Shown piece by piece: positions 46,976 through 57,221 of a stretch of DNA of 64,000 nucleotides. The DNA comes from Eretmocerus hayati (lineage: Eukaryota; Arthropoda; Insecta; Hymenoptera; Aphelinidae), in the NCBI GenBank assembly GCA_029851415.1, contig CM056744.1:87576907-87640906 (forward strand), given 5' to 3'. A model generated the notes under the pieces. That model did not search any database and was not told the origin of the DNA. It saw nothing but the letters and a program-made list of their open reading frames with translations. Every line of letters begins with the position of its first letter. Positions within the stretch are counted from its first letter, which is position 1. The position numbers and the translations under genes are program-made.

Positions 46976-47640
46976 CGGGTAATTCCACGAGATTACGATA
47001 GACAAAATGGGTTGGGTATCAGATTCCTTTTTCAATTAATTTTTTCGATTCTATAGGTCAAAAAATTAGCATCTGGCACCATAAATAAAATTGAAAATTT
47101 TTTTTCGGACGCTGGCGCATGAATCAAGATTCGGTTTTAAAATTTTATTTGCAAAATTTTGGTAAATTTTTTTTAATAAAATCGTTATGACTCTGAAACG
47201 AGTCTAAGTAGAGGAACGGGGTTCAGTGCATCTGAAAGGTGAGTAAAGAATCTATCGAAAACCACCTTGAAATTTCGGTTTCCATGTCACCTCGATTATA
47301 TATGGGTAATTCCGCGAAAATCATCTTCGACTCTTTCTCTCACAAAGCTATTATTTGGTATGCTCAAAAGTACATTCTTTGATGTAAGAAGTTGTGCTCT
47401 CTTCGAAAAAAATACTTTCATTCTGCATTTCTGGGTTCTACGGTCTTGTTTGAGCGTTTTTTGCAGATAAAATTTAAAAAACCGAATCTTGATCTATGCG
47501 CCAGCGTCCGAAGAAAATTTTTCAATTTTATTTATGGTGGCAGATGTTCATTTTTTGACCTATAGAATCGAAAAAATTGATTGAAAAAGGAATCTGATAC
47601 CCAACCCATTTTGTCCATCGTTTTCTCGTGGAATTACTCG
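46976..47640. mobile_element. 665-bp TA-flanked MITE inside the EnSpm-type element
   Basis: The left arm starts CGGGTAATTCCACGAGATTA and the right in reverse CGAGTAATTCCACGAGAAAA. They then share ACAAAATGGGTTGGGTATCA and GATTCCTTTTTCAAT for more than 180 bp, including TTCGATTCTATAGGTC and CGGACGCTGGCGCAT. TA is on both sides (46974-46975, 47641-47642). A third copy of the end motif, TATATGGGTAATTCCGCGA, lies in the middle at about 47296. No coding capacity. Confidence 0.85.
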
Positions 47641-47642
47641 TA

Positions 47643-48595
47643 TGTCGCTCCTTGATCACGACCATAGAGATATGACAGATTCTGTAATACCTTGATCACG
47701 ACTGGTGACAGCGATAAATTTCTCCCAACCCATCTGGAAGTGTCGCAGATGGATTCATAGTCAACATCTGGTTTCACTTTCAATTGCTTTCTTCGGATTC
47801 CCCGTGTCGAACGTGGGGCTCCACCGGGATTGAGCTAATTGAGATAATCTAAACTAGATTTCAGTGATGATGAGGAACCTACAAGTAAGACAAGACATTG
47901 GGCTATAATATTTCTCAATTAAAAACACGATCAATAGCGATGATGCAGAAAAATGCTGGATTTACATTTCCTATTATGGTCTACATAACTCATTTCAATC
48001 CCCGAGTTATAGTGATCCGACCCCGATGCCTGACTTTCTCCGCCAACTTGGTCGATTTCAAGATGGGATGACTTAATAAATTGAAACAGCTGTGTAGCCG
48101 AAATATACGAGGTAACGGTCGTCGCAGTAAATTTGCGATGTAATCGCAGATAAAATAGAAACGTACGAAAATTTGTTCGAAAGTCCGGCGGATGTCATGC
48201 ATGATGGTCTCCAGGAGCCAAAATTGTTTTACAGCCACAAATATGAGAGGAAGAGGAGGAGAATAAGAAATTATAATTAAGAGGCAAAATTTTCCAAGTA
48301 CTCTTTTTTCTTATGCCCACAAAGTATAATAGTTCATACATTTAGATACGGGGGCGGGAATGTTCGTATTCGTGGACTGAATAATATTCCCCGGGGTCTG
48401 AGCCAAATGCGGAGTCGGGGTCGGCCTTTGAAATGTAATATCGCATGGATTTACTCGATACTCTGATAGTAGCATCTACGCAGATGCGAGAGCTTGGCAG
48501 ACGGAGAAACGTCGATTTGACCCAATAATGTCCCTGGGAATCCACTGAATGGGTTCCGCATAACATCCATAGGTAATAGTAGGATGGCAGAATTT
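47643..48595. other. Element interior without recognised genes
   Basis: No protein-like frame recognised. A GC-richer stretch at 48345-48560 contains no domain. The sequence leads into the stacked repeat units of the right end. Confidence 0.4.
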
Positions 48596-48861
48596 TCTAC
48601 GCAACCTAAGCGTGGCAACATCAGCAGAGCGGTCCCCAATCCAGATAACGAATCGTGAAAACGATGTTTAACCTGAATTTTTTCTCCGAAAATGCTCGCG
48701 CGACCGACGCTGAGGTTTATTCTTGTTTGTTGGTGTAAAAACGTGATAAAACTTGTAAAAAGTCAGCCGGGGACCACCATTGTCCAATCTTATGGGCCCC
48801 GTGTAATACCCATATCAGAAGAAAGGAGAATTTTTTACGCGAGCTGTAAGCGTGGTAGCCC
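48596..48861. repeat. Additional partial copy of the end domain, right side only
   Basis: CTACGCAACCTAAGCGTGGCAAC at 48599 and ACGCGAGCTGTAAGCGTGGTAGC at 48837 start two tandem units about 240 bp apart. Both go on GGTC(C/A)CCAATCC(A/G)GATAA(C/T)GAATCG, AAAACGATG(T/C)TTAACCTGAATTTTTT and AAATGCTCGCGCGACCG(A/G)CGCTGAG. The second unit belongs to the terminal repeat; the first is a more diverged copy that lacks a CACTG end. The right side therefore carries three stacked end domains and the left only two. Confidence 0.75.
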
Positions 48862-49959
48862 CAGTCAAGCGGTCACCAATCCGGATAATGAATCGCAAAA
48901 ACGATGCTTAACCTGAATTTTTTTCCGAAAATGCTCGCGCGACCGGCGCTGAGATTTATTCCTGTTTGTTGGTGAAAAACATGATGAAACTTGTTTTTCC
49001 GACCCAAAAAAAGTTCTCCGGGGACCACGACGAATCTCAGGGGCGCCGCATTCATCCTTATATATTCGTTGTGGGAAAAAGCCAACCAGTGCTTCGATTG
49101 TTAGTCAATTAGTGGTTGAGGGAAAAACTGCAACCACTGGTAGAAATTTTTTACAGTGATGGCTTGATGGGGTAGATGGATGGATGAACGGATGGGATGA
49201 ATGCATGCATGGCATCGATGGGATAGATGGCTGGATCGGGTGGATGGATGGCTGAACGGATGGCATGGGTGGTATTGATGGGGTGATCTCTCCTATCCAT
49301 ACAATTCAATTCCATTCCGTTCCGTTCCCCTCCACCCAATTCAACCCCGTTCCATTTTGCCCCATACCGGCCAGTTACGTTCCCCTCTACCCAATTTGAC
49401 CCCGTTCCATTTTGCCCCACCCGTTCCATTTTGCCCCACCCCAGCCAGTTCCGTTCCCCTCCACCCAATTTGACTCCGTTTCATTTTGCCCCATTCCGTT
49501 CCATTTTGCCCCATTCCGGTCCGTTCTATCCATCCATCCATCCATCCATCCCATCTATCCTCCGACCCCATCCGTCCATCTATCCATCCCTCCAGCTTTA
49601 TACGACGTGTATTCGACTCCTGTAGGACAGGCAACCCGCTTTGTCGTCCATACGCGACCGGGGCTAATGTTTATCCCTCTTTGTTTGTGAAAAAAAATGA
49701 CGAAACTTGTTTTTCCGAATCAAAAGTGTCAACCGGAGACCACCATCGACCAATATCGTGGGCGCCGCATTCATCCTTATATATTCGCTGTGGGGACAAA
49801 GTCAACCAGTGGTTGGATAGGTAGTCAACCACTGGTTTGTGCCAAAAATAAACCAGCTGGTTGATTTTAAACCAGCTGGTTGACTTTTGGCATAAACCAG
49901 TGGTTGAGGGAAAAACTGCAACCACTGGTTGCAGTTTTTCCCACAAATTTTTTACAGTG
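48862..49959 (-). repeat. Right terminal inverted repeat, with two stacked CACTG ends
   Basis: Reverse complement of 34162-35195. From the inside out: inner end finishing TTTTTTACAGTG at 49158, minisatellite blocks 49160-49600, TATA boxes read on the minus strand at about 49059-49067 and 49777-49785, and outer palindromic motifs (CAACCACTGGTTGCAG, AACCAGCTGGTTG) up to 49959. Between the outer TATA box and the inner end the two arms differ only by about one base, one GGAT unit and a 19-bp duplication (GTGGGGCAAAATGGAACGG) on this side. The outermost 130 bp are much more different. Confidence 0.85.
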
Positions 49960-50248
49960 TAGCAGTTGGAGCCCCAAGCGCGCTCGTTTCGAAGCTTCGG
50001 ATTGAGTAAGATCTCGAGTTGGCGATGAAGTGCTTCATCCCCAACATGAATTCCTAGGATCAAGTATGGAGACCAATGACGATCTATGACTCCGGCCTCA
50101 TGGTCATAGATGGTCTTGTATGACCACAGTCCGGTCGGGAACATGTTCATATATGATCATGAGGCACTTATTTTTACTAGGGAAGATGATTCCCAGCGTT
50201 TTATAAGGATCCGTGTTCCGCAAGGTTGGACCTCCCCTTGTCACTGAG

Positions 50249-53200
50249 ACTACGAATTGTTCATATTGTTCGCTGTAATTATAAATGAGATTTCGTGTGT
50301 ATCAAGATTTTATGTGATCACATAAAAAATCGGAAAATCACTCTGAGCATCATTATGATCAAGCTCGTTTCGTTGATATTGGATTGTTTCATGCAAACTA
50401 TTGTTTGAGATGAAAATATCATATGAAAATAAGTTGTTGAATATCATGAAAAGTAACAGCCCCGATAAGTACTCAGATAGAAATTTGAATTTCAGCGGTA
50501 AATGAACAAGTCAAAGTTGGAGTTTGTTATCAGTGACGATGGAAGTTTGCGCAGCTCATATTTAAAATGCTTCTCGTATTCATTCATTATCATGGGATGG
50601 AAGAGCGGTGTGGACATTCGAACGTGCAACCAAAAGGTTATACTTCGCTCTGAATACATGAGTGAGGGATCCATGTAGACTTATTCGTATAGTTGCTCAA
50701 AACCATTTATTTTGATCCTATATGGAAAGTCATTTTACTCTACGCACTCCATTCAGAACTACCTGGCTGTATCCGCATAACTTGTGAGAATAGACTTTTT
50801 AGCGTTAATAGAAGTGTCCCGTGTGGCATGAATGCTTGGAGTTTTTTTTTTATTTGAGCAATTTTAATCTCATTAGAGATTATTTTGCTTGCGGTTTTCT
50901 AACAATCTGGATAGTCCTGGAAGACAAGGTAAGGGAACTACTCGGTACACTTTTCTGCCGAAGAGAAAGAATCAGTGTGCTCTCGACTCAATTGTCTCCA
51001 TTACAGAAGGAAAGCTTGATGATCCTTAAAAAACAATGTCACAGCATTAGACACTTGTGTTTTCCAAACGACAATGCTTTTTCGAGGTATTAAGTATATT
51101 ACTAGACTGAATGATCCAGGATTACGCAGGAGTTTACTCAAATGACTTGTGTCTATCTTCAAGCGAAGTTTTACGAAGCTCTTTTTCTCCATCTGCTTTG
51201 GATTTGGCTTAAAGTGCGATAAGATCTGTAGGAAGCTGTTCGACTTTTCCGTGTCGCTTCCCAACATTACTCTCTACTCCACCCTTCTTTTGTACGAAAT
51301 GCTGAACCATGAAGGCTGAATTCGCTCCCCTTTTTTCGTCCTCTACTTTTTTATCCTCACTCAAGACTGGTGGCGGCAACGATGGTGTCGCGCATCTCTC
51401 GACGGATTTCAGAGTCACAAAAAACTGGCTTTGCATTCATGTATATTGCCGAGAAAATGTTTGAAAGAGGGATACATTTTGTATATATGCACTCAAATAC
51501 AACAGCCTCTCACACTACTGGCTTCATATGAATATACATGAATGTTATGCAGATGCCGAGGTTTTTCTCTCGAGTTTACACTTTGGGAAAGAGGTAATAA
51601 TACCCTCCGCTCTGTTTTCAAATGTGTTTGTTCGTTTGTTTCTCTGCGGAAATTCCAAGCACATTTATCCCCGATTATTGAGATAAAAGTGAGACTGTAT
51701 TTCATTTTCTTGTGTATTCTTTCTCGCTGTGACCTCCTGGCTCATACCGGACAATTTAAGTTTTATGAATGATATGGAATATAATACACATCTTTCTTGA
51801 TGAACAGTCATTGAGTTATGAGGAAAGAGGAGCATATTTGTGCACTCTTGTACCAATTAGATTTGAACTATGCGAGTTTTTGATTGTTAAGAGTCGGATG
51901 GAGTGCCGCAGTCCAAAATCCAAAAAGTTTCTATGAAACAAAACCTCAAAGTTTACCGACGAATCATTCATCCCACTATGAATAGAGTCTGGAATAGTCA
52001 ATTCGAAAGTCTAATCCCTTGATTTCTTTCATAGAATCTGTAACATGGAATGGAAGCCAATCTAGATCATTTCAATATTGTGAGATTTTTGAGGTGCACT
52101 CCAATAACATCAAAAATCGGTCACTTTTGCTCAACTTCAATAGTTGAATTTTAGGATTAATAGTAGAACTATTCCTTAGACTTGAGTGATCAAACGTGAA
52201 AATTTATTCACAGGAAAACTGTAGTCGTACAGCACTCTGTCGAAGATGTTCTTCGGAAATATCTGCTACGACACTATCCATCTAATAATGATGAGTAACG
52301 GAGCTGTATATCTGATCAAACTCTTGTTTGGAAATGAGATGGTAAAAAAGTTGAGAGCTACAGCCCTTTTCGCTGGAAACTTTTGTCCATTTTATCCTCC
52401 CCAACAGACTTGACTCATCTCTTCTCTTGCTTTATACACCGACCGCATAGAGCAGATTTATGCTCCTTTCTAAGGAAAAGAAACATGAATCTGAATACAC
52501 CAACGCCCCAGTTTTTATCCGTGAAATGAATACTTTTTTACGGAAATTTATCAAGTGGTTGGTGAGATCGAGGCGTGTATCTCTCGACCTTTGATACACT
52601 AAATTAATCATTATCTCCTAGACTACTACTTTATTATTCACTGCTGCATTACCTTCCTTGATCTTATTCACGTATTTGAGCATTGAAAAAATGCAGAAAC
52701 AAATGAGAAGTTACCTGAGCGAGGATTACTGCAAATAATCATCAAGATGAAGGACGCACACCTGAGGATGCCAAATGGTCTTGCACCGTTCTTCTTCGCG
52801 TTTCACAATCACTGGAAAGTGCGTGTAGTACAATCCATCACACTTCGATACACGTGCGTGGAAATTTTTTTCGCATCTAAAAGATGATTCCCTGACCCGA
52901 GCCGCAAGTCGATCAACTACCGTAAGTACACTTTTCCCTACAGGGAATAATGTGGCTTCTCGGACTGCGTGGGTTTCCTTTCGTGCACAGCTCTATCTCT
53001 TCCAAGTGAATCTCACTCAAACAAAAACTTTTTCTTCACAATGATCTTTCTCGGATAAATGGTACTCACTCTCACAACTTCACGCAAGGTTGCAACCAAA
53101 ATACCTCACGCATCACGCACGAGAAATTTCCCAGTTGTTCGGTAACTTTTGCGAAATCTCCCTTCTTACATTTGTAGTGATCCCTGATTAGTATTAACCC

Positions 53201-53965
53201 ATTTGAGACGAACTATCTCTGCAATACGAACAAAATTCTCGTCCTATCAAATGTGCATGGGCTCGTATAGGCAGGTACGGGTGATTTATCGGTCGAAATA
53301 GAGCAACTCTCCGGTTCCTTTGGAGCCTAAGTATTGGTTAATATGAACTGGAAATTCTATACGAGAAGAATCAACTCGTGAGAAGCATTTCAATCCGCGA
53401 GAATGAGTAAGTGCAAGAAATCGGGCATTGATTATGATACGAAACTTCTAATTTCCATTGAAATGGCACGCAGTCAACGTTCGAATATGGCAATAGAAGT
53501 GCATTTTGACATTAATCTCTTCGTGCCCGCATCTATTTCTCATGTTCAAAAAATTTTTTTCTCCATCAATTCCATCAATTCTGACGTTGAAAAGTTCTCT
53601 GAGCTCCGAATAGATGGGAAAATTCATCGCTATAGTACATTTTTGAGCATGTGTGCTCATGTGGACACCGTGCATTCGTGGAAAGAAATTATGGAAGGAA
53701 ATTGACAGCAAGAACTTTTGAATAAATACGAACAGAATAGCATACAACCTGGTCTGATAATATAGAATTTCAACTCTAGTGACACGATTTCATGAATATT
53801 TGATCAAAACGAGTGAGTTTCCATGAATTTTCCTTTCGTAGCTATTTAGACAGATCTTAACATATGCAAACTTGAACATTAGTGAGTCTCTATTCAACAT
53901 TTTCTCATGACATGATACTTCTGTAATGAGACTGTCCTACACTTCATCATGATTGAATTTCATTA
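50249..53965. other. No recognisable gene
   Basis: AT-rich DNA. Frames of 70-100 codons at 50821-51093, 51001-51436 (minus) and 53403-53705 show no known motif, and the last is open on both strands. I see no bounded repeat or RNA gene. Confidence 0.5.
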
Positions 53966-56782
53966 TCATGTGATCTTCACAAATTGAAATTCGCATTCAA
54001 CGCAATCGTCACAAAAAATATGCCGAGAAAAACTCTCTGCGGTTCTTGTATGGAAAATTTCCTCATATTCTGGACAAACGGGCTCGCTACATTCCTCACA
54101 CACGTATCGTGTGCGTGATGTGCAAGCTGCATCACGGCATTCTGGAGCATTCTCAGCTTCTATCTCCATAGGGTAATGCCCAATCTCATCAAATCTTGAG
54201 TCCGGGGGCATCTTCAGAATAGTTCTTTTGGGCATCTTTGAAGGAGTTTCATCAGCAGTACTTCGATCAGCAGGTCGACCTCTTTCCTGTTTCCATTGCT
54301 TGTATATCAAAGCATGAGCAACTGCTGATTTGAACTCAAGGAAGGGAACGTTGGCATCCACGTTTATTTTATAACAGATCCACGCGTTGATGAGAACAAT
54401 ATTCAGAAAGCAGGAGGATATCCTCATATACCACTTTTGACTTTTGGAACCATGAGAATAGTGAGCAATCATTTGATCAGTGAGATCAACCCCCCCCCCC
54501 TCATAAATTTGTTGAATTCGTCAACTGGAAACTGGTCATTCTAACGATGTTCGTATTTCTCTCTTTCCATCCCACTTCCTGAATCTCTTTGACGGCTCTA
54601 CACCGGCATACGTTGATACTGTGTAGGCTTTCTTGTGTCTAGCCAACGTAAGGAAGTCTTATTATCTTCTGGAGTTGCCACTGACGTTGATCCCCGGGGA
54701 CTATACAATTTCTACAAGTCTACCAAATTGTCACTGACCCCTGAGAACTTATTCATCTGTACAGTTCCAAGGACAAAAATCCGTTTGGACTTGAAGTAAT
54801 CGAGTAATTTGTACGATGTGAATAGGTTATCCATGTAAAGCTTGTGATTCTTATTTTCCAGTCCATGAGTGACATTGGTCACTGAATCTCCGAAGAGGCC
54901 GTAAACGCTTCGCTCTTCTTTCGACAACTGATACATCTCAAAACAATGAACGTAGCCATTAGGGCTAGTTCTTATCCCATACTTAGTACCCCCATTTTTT
55001 GGCTCCTCCAAATACTTTCCGAGTGAACTCCGTCTTTTGGATGGGATCAGCATTTCGTCAATAGAATGACTCTCGGGAGCATCCATGGCATCGTGTATAG
55101 TACGATGCAAAACATCCAAAATAGGTCTTACTCGATAACATGCGTCACTTCTTTTGTTCTCCACTCCCTCTTGCAACGTCCACAAAGTGCAAGTATCTCT
55201 TCACAGTCGGAAACCGATTTAAAGACATGTTATCAGCGATAAAATTGATTCGCAAGCCGCTTGTACTCGACCAATACATACGGAGAGAAGGATACTCCAT
55301 GAAAATCATTATTATATTTATGCCCGAGGTATCTCTATTTCCTTTTCATCCACTTCAAAATCATTATCTCCGCAATATTTTGCATATCTATTACTTCCTC
55401 TGCAAATTAGCTCGATAATACAGGGGATAATTCCTGAAAATACTCAAATGGTATCTTACCTTGCAATTTGAATGCATATTTTCCTTCGGGGACTGAAACG
55501 ATGTTGAGGTACATGTTATCTTTGCCGGAAATCCATGAAACAATTTTGACTTCACTTTTTTTACCAAAACACATGTTCATTTTTCCCGTTCGATGCCTAT
55601 CCACGGCTCTTGCTGTAGGGGAGAGTGGGGCAAAGTGGGCACCGTAACATTACGAGGCTCTCAGTAATTCGATTCAACTCTTTGAGAAATTTGAAAGTGA
55701 CCGATCGAATGATTGAAGCCTGAAGAATGTGATTGCGTGGTCAAAAATTTTTTTACGAGCCGTATTTTTCAACGAATTCCAAAATGCTGAGACTATGCAA
55801 TTCTGCCCACTTTGCCCCACCGTAGGGTAAAGTGGGCAGCGGGTGGGGTAAAGTGGGCATTTGAAAATCCTCGCTCCCCAGTATTGTTTTACGTTAATTT
55901 GAGTATTCAGATGGATGCACGATCAAATTCTCTTTCTATTTGACTACTCATATCACTACTAATTCGAAATGTAAACAAACAATACGGCTTCGGAGAAACT
56001 GTTGTTCGAGGTAAGGTCGAGTCGGCTGCTCAACGCAGCTGCCGAAGCAGAAACCGGACGGAGTGGCGCTGCTGTCGCGACTCCATGAGAAATACACAGG
56101 AAAGACTCATGCTCACTTTACCCCACTCAAGGTGCCCACTTTGCCCTATTTCATACTTTTTTTGGAACGATGATTATAATTAATAGAGAGCATTAATCGA
56201 GATTCTGCGCATGGGACAATGGAGATAAAGGCCTGAACTTTTTGGTAAACCCATTCGTGGTATCAATTCGGTCCGTATCTTGTAAGTCGCAGCTCACGAA
56301 AATAGAGAGGAAGTCAGAATTCTTAGGCTAGAATTACGATGTTTATTTTTTCAACAACGCCAAATAATTCAGGCTTCTAACTTCTTCCAAAAATAGTATG
56401 TATGAAAAGCTTCCAAAACCAATTGGAATCACATTTTTATCTATCGCCAAATTTATTTAATCGCGATTGACCACTTTACCCGCACTGCCCACTTTACCCC
56501 ACTCTCCCCTAACTCTTCTTTTTATGATCTGAGACTTTTTTACAGACCCCTTTTCTTTTGAAGACTTCTTCGCAGCACAATCTAGATATTCCTTTACAGT
56601 GCATCTTTTTATGCGCTTTTGCTGTTTCCTAAAGAGAATTTTCTCGATGACAATGATCTGGTTTCGGGTAGACATTTATCATTTGATGTTCCTTCCCTAT
56701 CACTTCCTTCTATATCACGAAAACTAGTTCCTGAGCCCGAGAGAGCCTCGTTGAAATCCAAATACTCCCTATCAATTGTCAT
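53966..56782 (-). pseudogene. piggyBac-type transposase pseudogene, split by a MITE
   Basis: Pieces in canonical order on the minus strand. The N-terminus (from MTIDREYLDFNEALSG at 56782) is acidic and Ser-rich. After the insert at 55618-56509 come KLQGKIPFEYFQEL and, in another frame, ICRGSNRYAKYCGDNDFEV, the eTN.YA block. Then IFMEYPSLRMYWSS and LNRFPTVKRYLHFVD; then YRVRPILDVL, HSIDEMLIPSKRR (first catalytic Asp), MDNLFTSYKLLDYF (second Asp) and GGGVDLTDQM near 54490 (third Asp). A Cys-rich tail CRDAACTSRTRYVCEECSEPVC (53990-54130 area) is the usual C-terminal zinc domain. Frameshifts or stops at about 55425, 55323, 55185, 54712 and 54480 make it non-functional. I could not find TTAA-flanked ends. 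Confidence 0.9.
55618..56509. mobile_element. 892-bp TA-flanked element with internal end-motif copies
   Basis: The left end GGGGAGAGTGGGGCAAAGTG and the reverse of the right end GGGGAGAGTGGGGTAAAGTG both continue GGC(A/T). TA flanks both sides (55616-55617, 56510-56511). Variants of the end motif (GGGTAAAGTGGGCA, CCCACTTTGCCCCA) occur again in both orientations at 55804-55860 and 56111-56147. It sits inside the N-terminal part of the piggyBac pseudogene, so it inserted after or during that gene's decay. No coding region. Confidence 0.85.
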
Positions 56783-56947
56783 GGCTCCATCTGGTACTCG
56801 ATTGCATGCAAGAATATATTCTCACTGGGAAAAATTGGATTCTTAGAATTCCTAAGAAGATATATAGAGCTTACCCGTCAATGCGATATTCTCCAGCTAA
56901 CCGTCCGAGTTCGAGTGAGCTTCAACACTCCGTTCGACAGTTACCAG

Positions 56948-57221
56948 CACGGTGATATCGTTCTGCAGTAAAGTATGGCGGGAGAGCACAGATGGTGCGG
57001 CAGCGCACCGTTCGTGATCCCGCGCGAACATTCATGCCGGGCCACCCCGACAATCGTGTGGCAGGAACACGGTTTGTGTCCCAGCTCCACATTTGCTGTG
57101 GAGCTCCCCGCACAATTGTCGGGGTGTCTCGGCATGAATGTTTCCGCAAGATCACGAACAGTGTGCTGCTGTGCCATCGGTGCTCTCCCGCCATAATTTA
57201 CTGCAGAATAATTTCTCCTTG
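56948..57221. mobile_element. Fold-back MITE, about 270 bp
   Basis: The arms run from TTCTGCAGTAAAGTATGGCG (56961) and, in reverse, TTCTGCAGTAAATTATGGCG (57208) through GGGAGAGCAC, GTTCGTGATC and AACATTCATGCCG to CCACCCCGACAAT, about 105 bp each. Weaker pairing extends outward to CACGGTGATATCG/CAAGGAGAAATTA. The interior has a small GGAGCTCCACAG-type palindrome. GC content is far above the surroundings. Open frames on both strands here are products of the arms. No clear target duplication. Confidence 0.8.

Larger units (their letters stand above)
34898..49158. mobile_element. Possible inner EnSpm-type element (14.3 kb)
   Basis: A second pair of CACTGTAAAAAATTTCTACC ends lies inside the outer pair, at 34898 and (reverse) 49158, flanked by AT on both sides. 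Removing it would leave AAGCCATGGCTT, exactly the centre of a perfect palindrome formed by the two outer arms. It is either an autonomous element that landed at the centre of a palindromic relative, or a duplication of the end domain that was copied to both arms. Confidence 0.5.
34162..49959 (-). mobile_element. 15.8-kb EnSpm/CACTA-type transposon, two apparently intact genes
   Basis: The left end is CACTGTAAAAAATT; the right end is its exact reverse complement; TA flanks both sides (34160-34161, 49960-49961). Terminal CACTG is typical of the CACTA/EnSpm group. The inverted repeats are about 1.04-1.10 kb (34162-35195 and 48862-49959). Inside, both genes run on the minus strand: a zinc-finger EnSpm transposase (44801-42105) and a CIDE-N/SAMD3-like partner (41794-38564). 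Both frames are undamaged, so the element may be autonomous and fairly young. Secondary insertions include a 665-bp MITE (46976-47640). A two-base TA duplication is short for classical EnSpm (3 bp) but is found in the Mirage branch of the same CMC group. Confidence 0.85.
31832..50248. mobile_element. Outer fold-back element (H), split by nested insertions
   Basis: The left pieces (31832-31885, 32067-32095, 33990-34161) and the right piece (49960-50248) are inverted relatives. Both contain TCAACCTTGCGGAAC/TCCAACCTTGCGGAAC, CTGGGAATCATCTT, CCCTAGTAAAAATAAGTGCC, TCATGATCATA and TATATGAACATGTTCCC, in that order. The right arm is continuous where the left arm carries a 180-bp inverted-repeat insert and a Tigger-like element. 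The central spacer is occupied by the 15.8-kb EnSpm-type element. No coding region of its own is visible, and I could not identify a target duplication, so the outermost limits are approximate. Confidence 0.6.
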
